From Ruminococcaceae bacterium AM07-15 (GTDB taxonomy: Bacteria > Bacillota > Clostridia > Oscillospirales > Butyricicoccaceae), in the NCBI GenBank assembly GCA_003477405.1, contig QUDE01000017.1, positions 7,825-71,824 on the forward strand: DNA of 64,000 nt, written 5' to 3'. Of this stretch, positions 7,131 through 14,757 are shown piece by piece (the first letter of the stretch is position 1; each line of letters opens with the position of its first letter). The notes under the pieces are model-generated. The model searched no databases and was not told the origin of the DNA. It was given only the letters and a program-made list of their open reading frames with translations. The translations under genes and the position numbers were made by a program.

Positions 7131-8384
7131 TCATTTCTGCCCGTTTTCTTCACATTCTTCCTGGAATTCCCCTCCCATTGCTCCGGGCCCCAAGGAAAAA
7201 TCCCGGACAAAAAGCTGATCCTGGTGACTTTGCAAAAGGGCCAACGCACTGGACACCAAAAGCGGCATGGTCTCTTCCGGATCATCCAGTCTGAGCCCAA
7301 AATCCTCTTTCAGCTTCCGCAGCCGGTAAAGTACGGTATTCCGATGGGTAAACAGCCTTTCGCAAGTCTGCTGAATGGAATGATGGCAGATGCAATAGGT
7401 GTACAGCGTCAAACAAAACTGTGTGCCATGGCGCTCATCGTAAGCAGCCACCTCTTTGATCTGGGGATCGATGAAATCCGGCCGTTGGGCCAGCTGGCGC
7501 AGCCGCATCAAATTGCGGCATTGGCCGGTTTGCACCACAAAGGCCCCTTCCCGATGGGTGAACAGATACTGCATCACTTCCTGAGCGGCCTGGTAGACCT
7601 GAGGAAGCAGATACAGATCCTCAAAAGGATCGGTGACCACCACCCGCAGCCGGTTTTGCCGGGCCAGAGCCTCCAGCGGCTCCAGGATCTCCGGCTCCTC
7701 CAAAAGCAGCAGCACTTCATCCCGATACAAAAAGGGAGGCGATTGAGGGAATTCCCGCTGCAATTCATGCTTGAGCGTATCATCCCGGAAATTCAGGCTG
7801 CGATACAGTCCCAGATTGATCAGCACCAACCGGGCCGGTCGGTAATTGATCAGCCGGGTGGTCATGGCCTGGGTGTAAAAAGCAGCCCGTCCGGAAAATT
7901 TGCCGTCCAGCAAATGGGTGAGCACTTCTTCCGCTGTGGTGCCATAGGTCCGCCCCCGCCGCTCCAGGCAAAAGAGCTGCTTGGCCAAAATGGCTTCCAG
8001 CCTGAGAAAATCTCCCTTGGGCCTTGCCGCCAGATCTCCTTTCACATCCACGCAGATCAGGTAACCCACCCGCATTCCGCCGCTGTTGAGGGTGGAGAAT
8101 CTTCTGACATACACACTGTCCTCCACTGGCAGAAATGCACCGTCTGTGGGATCGGGCCTTGCATCCCAGTTGAGCGCGGACACCACTTCATAAGTGATCT
8201 CCCCCCGGCCCAGGGCCGCTTCAAACACCCCATCCCGAAACCCTTCCGGCACATAGCTGGCCATGATATGAAAGGCAATATCCACCACCAGAAGAGGACA
8301 GCCCAGCATGGTACCAATATCTTTCACCAACGGTTCCAGACGATCATCCCGCAAAAAATCCTGCAGCAGCCTGTCCCAATCCAT
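7131..8384 (-). CDS. CdaR/PucR-family transcriptional regulator
   Basis: A 417-aa regulator with an N-terminal sensory region (residues about 10-130, LLVVDIAFHIMASYVPEGF), a middle region, and a C-terminal PucR-type HTH (HHSIQQTCERLFTHRNTVLYR at about 345-365). Members of this group sense sugar acids or purines and control adjacent catabolic genes. I chose the ATG at 8384, preceded by AGAGGAGG. It is transcribed away from the KdgT-like permease gene, so that permease and the acetolactate decarboxylase gene are its likely targets. A perfect dyad lies directly upstream of its ribosome site. Confidence 0.85.
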   Translation of the reverse strand: MDWDRLLQDFLRDDRLEPLVKDIGTMLGCPLLVVDIAFHIMASYVPEGFRDGVFEAALGRGEITYEVVSALNWDARPDPTDGAFLPVEDSVYVRRFSTLNSGGMRVGYLICVDVKGDLAARPKGDFLRLEAILAKQLFCLERRGRTYGTTAEEVLTHLLDGKFSGRAAFYTQAMTTRLINYRPARLVLINLGLYRSLNFRDDTLKHELQREFPQSPPFLYRDEVLLLLEEPEILEPLEALARQNRLRVVVTDPFEDLYLLPQVYQAAQEVMQYLFTHREGAFVVQTGQCRNLMRLRQLAQRPDFIDPQIKEVAAYDERHGTQFCLTLYTYCICHHSIQQTCERLFTHRNTVLYRLRKLKEDFGLRLDDPEETMPLLVSSALALLQSHQDQLFVRDFSLGPGAMGGEFQEECEENGQK

Positions 8385-8397
8385 ACTTTTCCTCCTC

Positions 8398-8414
8398 TTG
8401 TGCTGACAGCACAA
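8398..8414. promoter_or_regulatory. Operator-like dyad upstream of the PucR-type gene
   Basis: TTGTGCT-GAC-AGCACAA, a perfect 7-bp inverted repeat. It lies just before the regulator's ribosome site and downstream of a TATAAT-like -10 on the minus strand. Autoregulation is plausible but not shown. Confidence 0.45.
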
Positions 8415-8516
8415 ATGCTTGATTCAAAATTATATCATTAGCCCCGTGCAAAGTCCAGGTTTTGAGACTATGATAAGCCCCAGAAACAACAAGTAGGTTG
8501 GATCGGAGGAATTGAT

Positions 8517-9521
8517 GTGAGTGCAGAAAAAAAGAATGTGAACATCTGGAAAGCCCTGCAAAAGGTTCCCGCCGGAACCATGTTTGTTCCCTTGATCATC
8601 GGCGCGCTGATCACCACAGTGGCCCAAGGGATTTTCCAGTTTGATTTGTGGAACTATCTGGGAAACCCCATGAAGGATATGTTCTCCTCCAGCGGCCAGA
8701 TGCTGCTGATCGGACTGATGCTGTTTTGCACCGGTACTTCTCTCAAGCTGGGAGACTTGAAAGACGCACTGCGCCGAGGGGTTCTGCTGATCCTTGTGCG
8801 CTTGGTCATCGCTTATGCCCTGTGCGCCCTGTTCTATGCGGCCTTTGGTTATGACGGCATTCTGGGCATTTCCTTCCTGGCCTTTGTCTGCGCCGTCACC
8901 AGTGCCAACGCCGCTTTGTATATGGGCATCATTCAGCCTTTCGGTGACAAAGCGGATAAGGCCAGCTTCGGTGTGATGCTCATCTGCTCCATGCCTCTGC
9001 TTCCCCTGCTTTTCCTGGGGTTCTTCGGCACATCCGGCTTTGGCATGGCCCAGGTGCTCCAGATCGTCTCTTTGCTCATCCCCTTTGTGCTGGGCATGAT
9101 CCTGGGCAACCTGGATGAAGATATCCGCAAGGTGTTTGCCGGCGGCAACGCCATCATCCTGCCCTTCCTGGGCTTTGAGTTCGGCTCCACCATCAATCTG
9201 TTTGACGCCTTCAAAATGCTCCCTCAGGGGCTGCTGCTCAGCGTGCTGTACTTCATCATCGTCATCACACCCTCTTATATTTTTGAGCGTCGTGTGCTCC
9301 ACCGCCCGGGCTATGCTTCGGTGGCCAGCGCATCGCTGGCCGGCGTAGCTCTGGCCATCCCTTCCATGGCCGCCCAGGCCAACACCGCTCTGGAGCAGTA
9401 CACCACCAGCGCCGTGGCTACACTGGCCTTTGTGCTGGCTGTCACCAACATCCTTTGCCCCTTCATGGTCCGCTGGGTGCTCAAACGGCATCCCGCCGAC
9501 TCTACCAAGGCGGCCCAATAA
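8517..9521 (+). CDS. 2-keto-3-deoxygluconate permease family transporter
   Basis: A 334-aa inner-membrane protein with about ten hydrophobic segments. It fits the KdgT family, which imports 2-keto-3-deoxygluconate from pectin or uronate breakdown by cation symport. Characteristic parts are VPAGTMFVPLIIGALI near residue 17, FCTGTSLKLGDLKDALRRG and AVTSANAALYMGI. The start is GTG at 8517 with GGAGG upstream. It faces the PucR-type regulator and precedes acetolactate decarboxylase by 41 nt, probably as an operon. No KDG kinase or aldolase is nearby, so the true substrate is uncertain. Confidence 0.85.
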   Translation: MSAEKKNVNIWKALQKVPAGTMFVPLIIGALITTVAQGIFQFDLWNYLGNPMKDMFSSSGQMLLIGLMLFCTGTSLKLGDLKDALRRGVLLILVRLVIAYALCALFYAAFGYDGILGISFLAFVCAVTSANAALYMGIIQPFGDKADKASFGVMLICSMPLLPLLFLGFFGTSGFGMAQVLQIVSLLIPFVLGMILGNLDEDIRKVFAGGNAIILPFLGFEFGSTINLFDAFKMLPQGLLLSVLYFIIVITPSYIFERRVLHRPGYASVASASLAGVALAIPSMAAQANTALEQYTTSAVATLAFVLAVTNILCPFMVRWVLKRHPADSTKAAQ

Positions 9522-9562
9522 TCCATCCCCTTTGTTAACCATTCCAGAAAGGAAGTTTTATT

Positions 9563-10282
9563 ATGATCAAAATGATCCAAGCCTCTACCCTTAATGCCCT
9601 GATGCTGGGCAATTTTGACTGCACCACATCCGTAGATTCCTTCCTCAAAGAAGCCGATACCGGTATCGGCACCTACACCGGCCTGGACGGCGAAGCCATC
9701 TTTGAAAACGGCGTGGCCTACCGGGCCACAGCCGATGGCAATGTCACCGTGATGTCCCCGGAAGATGGCGTGGCCTTTGGCACAGTAGCCAATTTTGACA
9801 CCACCGTCCCTGTGGAAAAGCTGGAGAACATCTCCTCCATCGAAGTGCTGAAAGAGAAGCTGGCTCCCTATGTGGAGAAAAACCCCAACATCTTCTACAT
9901 GCTCAAGGCCACAGGCACTTTCGGAAAAATGCATGTCCGCAGCTGCTATGCCTGCGAAAAGCCCTATCCCACCCTGTCCGAAGCGGCCAGCCATCAGAAA
10001 GAATTCCAGTACCAGAATGTATCGGGCAGCGTCATTGCGGTATATTGCCCGCCCTATGTGGAAGGAATCAACCTCCCCGGCTGGCACTTCCACTTCCTCA
10101 GCCAGGACAAGACCACCGGCGGCCATATCCTGGGACTGCAGGCCGATTCCCTCTCCTTGCAGCTGAACCCCATCCTGGATTGGGAGTTGCTGCTGCCTGA
10201 AAATCCCGAATTTGCCTCCCGGGATCTTTGCGAAGATCTCAGCGCCAAAACCGCCGCTGTGGAGGGCAACGCCAAGCACTAA
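9563..10282 (+). CDS. budA: Alpha-acetolactate decarboxylase
   Basis: A 239-aa cytoplasmic zinc enzyme that converts 2-acetolactate to acetoin and CO2. The zinc signature GWHFHFLSQDKTTGGHIL spans residues 173-190; His175, His177 and His188 have the exact spacing of the ligands in characterised enzymes. The length is typical. AAAGGAAG precedes the ATG. It shares a transcript with the KdgT-like permease and ends at a strong terminator. No acetolactate synthase gene is in the window, so the acetolactate must come from elsewhere in the genome. Confidence 0.95.
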   Translation: MIKMIQASTLNALMLGNFDCTTSVDSFLKEADTGIGTYTGLDGEAIFENGVAYRATADGNVTVMSPEDGVAFGTVANFDTTVPVEKLENISSIEVLKEKLAPYVEKNPNIFYMLKATGTFGKMHVRSCYACEKPYPTLSEAASHQKEFQYQNVSGSVIAVYCPPYVEGINLPGWHFHFLSQDKTTGGHILGLQADSLSLQLNPILDWELLLPENPEFASRDLCEDLSAKTAAVEGNAKH

Positions 10283-10339
10283 CCACCATAAACCTTCTCT
10301 CTTTCTGCATTTTCCCCCTGCTCTATGTGTATCCATATA

Positions 10340-10387
10340 CCCCCTTTGCTGGGCCATTGGCCCTGGCCCAGCAAAGGGGGCTTTTTT
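10340..10387 (+). terminator. Strong intrinsic terminator after budA
   Basis: An approximately 17-bp GC-rich stem (CCCCCTTTGCTGGGCCA and its complement) is followed by CTTTTTT. It closes the permease-budA unit. Confidence 0.92.
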
Positions 10388-10410
10388 CGTTTGCTCTTCC
10401 TTTTCTTTCC

Positions 10411-10439
10411 TTGACAACACAGGCAGAAAAGCCTATAAT
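10411..10439 (+). promoter_or_regulatory. Consensus promoter of the perR-rubrerythrin cluster
   Basis: TTGACA, 17-nt spacer, TATAAT: a perfect sigma-70-type promoter, 38 nt before the PerR start codon. Confidence 0.88.
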
Positions 10440-10447
10440 CATTTTAG
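10433..10447. promoter_or_regulatory. Likely PerR box overlapping the -10
   Basis: CTATAAT-C-ATTTTAG is an inverted repeat with one mismatch and fits the TTATAATnATTATAA Per-box model at 11 of 15 positions by eye. It covers the -10 box, as expected for autorepression by the adjacent PerR. Confidence 0.6.
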
Positions 10448-10477
10448 AACAATTCCAATTCCAATCCAGAGGTTTTT

Positions 10478-10873
10478 ATGACAAAATACGCACAAGCAAT
10501 TCAACAAATTGTAGAATCCTCCGACTGTCATATGACGGCCGATCAGATTTTCATTCAGCTGCGGCAGATCTACCCCACCGTGGCCCTGGCCACGGTGTAT
10601 AACAACCTGGGAAAACTGTGTCAAAGCGGCCTTTTGCGGAAAATCTCCGCCGAAGGAATGCCCGATCGCTATGACCGTCCCCAGCGTCACGACCATTTGA
10701 TCTGCCAGGTCTGCGGCAAGCTGGCAGATCTGCACCTGGCAGATCTCACCGATCAACTACAGCAACAACTGGACATCCCCTTTTTGTCCTATGACCTGAA
10801 GCTGATCTATATCTGTGATGAGTGCCGTCAGAAGATGGAACAGGGAGCACACCGGGACTCCATCACACCCTAA
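10478..10873 (+). CDS. perR: PerR-type Fur family peroxide-sensing repressor
   Basis: A 131-aa metalloregulator. It has a winged-helix region ([16 protein letters not shown] at 32-47), a metal-sensing His18 in CHMTAD that aligns with the oxidisable His37 of B. subtilis PerR, RHDHLIC at 70-76, and the structural zinc cysteines C76/C79 and C113/C116. The N-terminus is shorter than in Bacillus. It heads a cluster with a two-rubredoxin protein and a rubrerythrin fusion, the classic anaerobe peroxide regulon. A Per-box-like dyad overlaps its own promoter. Confidence 0.88.
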   Translation: MTKYAQAIQQIVESSDCHMTADQIFIQLRQIYPTVALATVYNNLGKLCQSGLLRKISAEGMPDRYDRPQRHDHLICQVCGKLADLHLADLTDQLQQQLDIPFLSYDLKLIYICDECRQKMEQGAHRDSITP

Positions 10874-10904
10874 AAAGACGATACACCTTGAAAGGAGGAA
10901 CAAT

Positions 10905-11549
10905 ATGAGCAAATGGATCTGTCAAATTTGCGGCTATGTCTATGACGAGGAGAAGGAAGGCGTTCCCTTTTCCCTTTTCCCGGACTCCTGGGTCTGTCCT
11001 TTGTGCGGAGCCGACAAGGCTTCCTTTTCCCCGGAGGGCGGCGCGGAGGAAAAACCTCAGGCTCCCATGCCGGTAATCCATGAGGATCTGGAAGAGCTTT
11101 CTCCCGGCGTTCTGGCGGCCGTATGCTCCAACCTGGCCCGGGGCTGCGAAAAACAGTATCAGGCCGAAGAAGCCGCTCTTTACCGCCAGCTGGCCGACTT
11201 CTTCACCGCTGCTGCGCCTGCGGCCCCTCAAAACACCCTGGAGGATCTGTCTTCCCTGGTATCCCAGGACCTGAGCCAGGGCTATCCCACTCTTCATTCC
11301 GCTGCCAAGGCCGAAGCCGATCGAGGCACCCAGCGAATCTGTGTCTGGGGTGAAAAAGTGACCCGCATTGCAGACTCCCTTCTCAAGCGCTATCAGAAAG
11401 AAGGCGAAGCCTTCCTGCAAGGCACCCGGATCTGGGTTTGCTCGGTGTGCGGCTTTATCTATGTGGGAGACAGCGCCCCGGAACTTTGCCCGGTGTGCAA
11501 AGTTCCTGCATGGAAATTTGATGTTGTGGAAGGGAGGAAGGGAAAATGA
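10905..11549 (+). CDS. Protein with N- and C-terminal rubredoxin domains and a degenerate rubrerythrin-like core
   Basis: A 214-aa protein. The N-terminal rubredoxin has C6, C9, C31 and C34, and the C-terminal rubredoxin knuckles are C179, C182, C195 and C198. The middle is a helical region whose tail resembles the last helix of rubrerythrin but seems to lack the full set of diiron carboxylates. It probably carries electrons to the peroxidase encoded next. AAAGGAGG precedes the ATG at 10905. It lies 31 nt after perR and overlaps the next gene by 4 nt (ATGA). The redox partner role is inferred from context. Confidence 0.8.
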   Translation: MSKWICQICGYVYDEEKEGVPFSLFPDSWVCPLCGADKASFSPEGGAEEKPQAPMPVIHEDLEELSPGVLAAVCSNLARGCEKQYQAEEAALYRQLADFFTAAAPAAPQNTLEDLSSLVSQDLSQGYPTLHSAAKAEADRGTQRICVWGEKVTRIADSLLKRYQKEGEAFLQGTRIWVCSVCGFIYVGDSAPELCPVCKVPAWKFDVVEGRKGK

Positions 11550-12730
11550 AACAATACGCTGTGCGAAACCTTCGTCTTTGTACCAAGGACTGTCTGTGCC
11601 TCTATGTGTGCCCCACCGGAGCCACCGATACAGAGAACAGCATCATCGATGTGAAAAAATGCCTGGGCTGCGGCCTTTGTGCCGACGCCTGCCCCAGCGG
11701 AGCCATTTCCATGGTGCCCGCCGAATATCCCCCGCAGCAGCCGAAAACCCAGACGGTGTGCGCTCCCGCCTTTGCTCTGGCCCAGAACAAGGCCCTGGAG
11801 GAGAAAGCGGCCTTGCAGCTGGCGGAAGGCGCCGAAACAGACAGCCTGTACCGGCTGATGACCGCCCTGGCCAAATCGGCCCGGCTGGTGAACGAAGATC
11901 TGCTGCGGGAAAGCGGCTATATGCTCCCCCAAAGCAAAAACACCCGGGATCTGCTGGAAAAATGGGTGCAGTCCCCTCCCTCTCCCCAATTTCCGGTGGA
12001 AGCCGCCCAGAAACTTCTGAAACTTATCCCCTGCAATGAATGTGACAGCAAAGGAGAATCTCAGATCATGAGCCAATGGAAATGCAAAGTATGCGGACAC
12101 ATCCACGAAGGTGAAACACTTTCCCCTGATTTTGTCTGCCCTGTCTGCCGTCAGCCGGCCTCTTCCTTTGAGAAAATCGAGCAGCCGGCCAAAGTGAACC
12201 CCTATGCCGGTACCCAGACCGAAAAGAACCTGGCCGCCGCTTTTGCCGGTGAATCGGAAGCCCGGAACAAATACACCTATTTTTCTTCGGTGGCCAAAAA
12301 GGAAGGCTATGAGCAGATCGCCGCTCTCTTCCTGAAAACTGCCGAAAATGAGCGGGAACACGCCAAAATGTGGTTCAAAGAGCTGGGAGGGTTGGGAGAC
12401 ACCGCCCAGAACCTGCTCCACGCCGCCCAGGGCGAAAACTACGAATGGACCGATATGTACGAAGGCTTTGCCAAAACCGCCGAGGAAGAAGGTTTCCCCC
12501 AGCTGGCCGCCAAATTCCGTCTGGTGGCCGCCATTGAAAAACACCATGAAGAGCGTTATCGTACTCTGCTGCACAATGTGGAAACCGCTCAGATCTTCCA
12601 GAAGAGCCAGATCAAGGTGTGGGAATGCCGCAACTGCGGTCATATCGTCACCGGTCTTTCGGCCCCTGCCGTCTGCCCCACCTGCGCCCATCCCCAGAGC
12701 TTCTTCGAGCTCAACTGCGAAAATTATTGA
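11546..12730 (+). CDS. Ferredoxin-rubredoxin-rubrerythrin fusion (peroxide reductase)
   Basis: A 394-aa multidomain redox protein, predicted to reduce hydrogen peroxide in the cytoplasm. Residues 12-49 form a 2[4Fe-4S] ferredoxin; the second cluster is a normal CxxCxxCxxxCP (39-49), while the first has odd spacing (C12, C16, C18, C22). A linker follows, then a rubredoxin with C180, C183, C198 and C201. The rubrerythrin diiron domain has GESEAR at 235-240, ENEREH at 267-272 and EKHHEERY at 331-338. A terminal rubredoxin has C361, C364, C377 and C380. A possible internal start (ATG 12068, AAAGGAG 11 nt upstream) would give a stand-alone rubredoxin-rubrerythrin. Confidence 0.9.
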   Translation: MKQYAVRNLRLCTKDCLCLYVCPTGATDTENSIIDVKKCLGCGLCADACPSGAISMVPAEYPPQQPKTQTVCAPAFALAQNKALEEKAALQLAEGAETDSLYRLMTALAKSARLVNEDLLRESGYMLPQSKNTRDLLEKWVQSPPSPQFPVEAAQKLLKLIPCNECDSKGESQIMSQWKCKVCGHIHEGETLSPDFVCPVCRQPASSFEKIEQPAKVNPYAGTQTEKNLAAAFAGESEARNKYTYFSSVAKKEGYEQIAALFLKTAENEREHAKMWFKELGGLGDTAQNLLHAAQGENYEWTDMYEGFAKTAEEEGFPQLAAKFRLVAAIEKHHEERYRTLLHNVETAQIFQKSQIKVWECRNCGHIVTGLSAPAVCPTCAHPQSFFELNCENY

Positions 12731-12756
12731 TCCTCCTATATCCCATACATACAGAA

Positions 12757-12790
12757 CAAAAAGAGAGCCCCGAAAACGGGGCTCTCTTTT
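12757..12790. terminator. Bidirectional terminator between rubrerythrin fusion and M24 peptidase
   Basis: AGAGAGCCCCG-AAAA-CGGGGCTCTCT is flanked by A-rich and T-rich tracts, so it can stop transcripts from both converging genes. Confidence 0.9.
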
Positions 12791-12807
12791 GCTGTATTCC
12801 ATGAAAA

Positions 12808-13872
12808 TTACACAATGCGCAGATCTTTGGACAGTGCATTCAGTACCAGACAGCCATCTTCGGTCACCAGCACCAGATCTTCGATACGAACGCCGAAACG
12901 GCCGGGCAGATAGATTCCCGGCTCCACCGAAAAGACCATTCCCGGCTGAGCAATGGCCTGGCTTACGCTGCTGTTATCCGGTGGTTCATGGCACTCCAGG
13001 CCGCATCCATGGCCCAGGCGATGGGTGAAGAAGGGACCGTAACCCGCCTCTTCGATGATCTTGCGGGCCGCCTGATCCACCTGGCACAGGGGAACGCCGG
13101 GACGAAGCACCTGCTCTGCCGCCAAATTGGCCTGACGGACCACTTCATAGACCTGTTTCTGCTCCTCATCGGCCTGGCCGAAAAACACCGTCCGGGTCAT
13201 GTCGCACCAGTAGCGGCGAATGGGCATGAACAGATCCAGTACCACCGAATCCCCCTGACGCAGCACCGTCTGATCCGGGCTGTGATGGGGATCGGCTCCG
13301 TTGGCGCCAAAGCTGACAATAACCCCTTCGCCCCGGTTGCCTCCTTCTTTCTGGTACAGATTTTCCACCAAAGAGGCGATCTCCTGCTCGGTGACTCCTT
13401 CCCGCAAAGCGGCAATGGCCTGCTCCATCACCCGGTCATTCACCTGGGAAGCATGGATCATGGCCTGCTGCTCTTCCTTGTCCTTGTACATCCGCACCAG
13501 ATCCACCGGTGCAGAGCCGTGGACGGGCAACACATCTCTCCGCGCTTCCAACAGATCGATCAAAAAGCGGCTGGGCCAGAACTTATCCACCCCCAGCTTG
13601 CCGGGAAGCACCCGCTGGGCCAGGGCCGCGGTGGGCTGGTCGCTGTCACTGTGCAGCACCAACTCCGCTCCCTCCTGCTCTTCCACGCCAAAGAGTTCAT
13701 TGGCATAGAGCACGCAGTCTTTCTCCGTGATGTACAGCACCCACATCCGCTCCATGGGGGAAACCCACAGACCGGTGAGATAATACACCGAAGCGGGAGC
13801 CGTGACCAAGATCTGCTCCAGGCCTTGCTCCGCCATGGCCTGCCGTACTCTTGCCAGACGCTGCTGATTCAT
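12808..13872 (-). CDS. M24 family Xaa-Pro peptidase
   Basis: A 354-aa cytoplasmic metallopeptidase of the Xaa-Pro aminopeptidase/dipeptidase group. It has a creatinase-like N-terminal domain (1-130) and a pita-bread catalytic domain. The metal ligands are visible in order: Asp in VVLDLFMP, Asp in WCDMTRTVF, His in HRLGHGCGLECHEPP, Glu in SVEPGIYLP and Glu in RIEDLVLV. The length fits PepQ-type enzymes. Whether it acts as an aminopeptidase or a prolidase cannot be told from sequence alone. It appears to be a single gene. Confidence 0.92.
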   Translation of the reverse strand: MNQQRLARVRQAMAEQGLEQILVTAPASVYYLTGLWVSPMERMWVLYITEKDCVLYANELFGVEEQEGAELVLHSDSDQPTAALAQRVLPGKLGVDKFWPSRFLIDLLEARRDVLPVHGSAPVDLVRMYKDKEEQQAMIHASQVNDRVMEQAIAALREGVTEQEIASLVENLYQKEGGNRGEGVIVSFGANGADPHHSPDQTVLRQGDSVVLDLFMPIRRYWCDMTRTVFFGQADEEQKQVYEVVRQANLAAEQVLRPGVPLCQVDQAARKIIEEAGYGPFFTHRLGHGCGLECHEPPDNSSVSQAIAQPGMVFSVEPGIYLPGRFGVRIEDLVLVTEDGCLVLNALSKDLRIV

Positions 13873-13976
13873 CCCTGTTCACCCTTTCCCACCCCCTGAG
13901 GGGGCTTATTTGCTTCCAGTCTACCACAGCCCGGGAAAACTGTCCAGGCCTGGAAAAGGGCGAAGAAGGGCCGTTA

Positions 13977-14612
13977 TCAGGCCAGAGGCTCCATGTACTC
14001 CGGTCCCTTCTTACAGATGGGGCAAACAAAATCCGAAGGGAGGGTTTCGCCTTCAAACACATAACCGCAGATTTTGCACCGCCAGCCTTTTTGTGCCGGC
14101 TGCTCTTTTTCTTCTCCCTGATAGGAAGGCGCCTCTTTGGGGGTGCCGCCCTTCTTTACCTGATGGTAATAGGCATAGGTCATGCTCTCCCCTTCCAGGC
14201 ACTCGGCCTGCTCCACCTGGCCCACAAAGATCCGGTGGGTTCCCACATCCATCTGCCCTGTGACCCGGCAGAAGAAGCGGGCCGTCATGCCCTCTTTCAC
14301 ATAGGGCACCCCTGCTTCGTCCCGCAGGCAAGAGATCCCTTCAAACTTCTGCACATCCCGGCCGGACTGAAAACCAAAGCGGCCGATCTGCTCCAGCTCC
14401 ACCTTCTTGCTGAGCACAGCGGCTTCAAACACTCCCGACTGGGCAATCAATTCTCCGGTATAGCTATTTTTATTGATGGTCACCGCCAACTGAGGAGGCT
14501 CCGCCGTCACCTGCTGCACGGTGTTGACGATGCAGCCGCTTTCTTTTCCTTCGTGGGCGCTGCTGATGAGATAAAGCCCGCAGCTCAGCTGATTGAATGC
14601 TTTCAGATCCAT
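13977..14612 (-). CDS. Flavin reductase-rubredoxin fusion (high-molecular-weight rubredoxin type)
   Basis: A 211-aa protein. Residues 1-155 form an FMN-binding flavin reductase domain (CGLYLISSAHEGKESGCIVN, VTAEPPQLAVTINKNSYT), and a C-terminal rubredoxin carries C179, C182, C197 and C200. The architecture equals Moorella Hrb, which passes electrons from NADH to flavodiiron oxidases or peroxidases. I chose the ATG at 14612 with GGAGG upstream. Its promoter is covered by a large perfect palindrome, so it is tightly regulated. No flavodiiron partner lies next to it. Confidence 0.87.
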   Translation of the reverse strand: MDLKAFNQLSCGLYLISSAHEGKESGCIVNTVQQVTAEPPQLAVTINKNSYTGELIAQSGVFEAAVLSKKVELEQIGRFGFQSGRDVQKFEGISCLRDEAGVPYVKEGMTARFFCRVTGQMDVGTHRIFVGQVEQAECLEGESMTYAYYHQVKKGGTPKEAPSYQGEEKEQPAQKGWRCKICGYVFEGETLPSDFVCPICKKGPEYMEPLA

Positions 14613-14651
14613 AATACCATCCTCCTGTTTTTCTCTTGGAATCGGTCTATC

Positions 14652-14684
14652 CAAAAGTATACTTTATAAGTATACTTTTGTCAA
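14652..14684 (-). promoter_or_regulatory. Consensus promoter buried in a 13-bp perfect palindrome
   Basis: On the minus strand TTGACA (14679-14684), 17 nt, TATACT (14656-14661). The inverted repeat CAAAAGTATACTT (14652-14664), a 3-nt centre and its exact complement (14668-14680) cover the spacer and the -10. It is very likely the operator for a dimeric repressor of the flavin reductase-rubredoxin gene. Confidence 0.85.
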
Positions 14685-14743
14685 CATTCTTCTACCTCTT
14701 TTCCCCACCGCATAGACTGTCATAGACAGACCACGGGGAAGGA

Positions 14744-14757
14744 GGGGGTCATCCCCC
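14744..14757 (+). promoter_or_regulatory. Hairpin overlapping the ribosome site of the SpoVB-like gene
   Basis: GGGGG-TCAT-CCCCC lies between the GGAG core and the ATG at 14758 and shares its 5' arm with the ribosome site. It may limit translation, or shorten the effective spacing. Confidence 0.4.

Noticed and set aside
6921..8441. 506-codon open frame on the plus strand opposite the PucR-type gene
   Set aside because: No ribosome site; composition rich in His, Gln and Pro, typical of an antisense shadow of a GC-rich gene, whereas the minus frame has clear domains.
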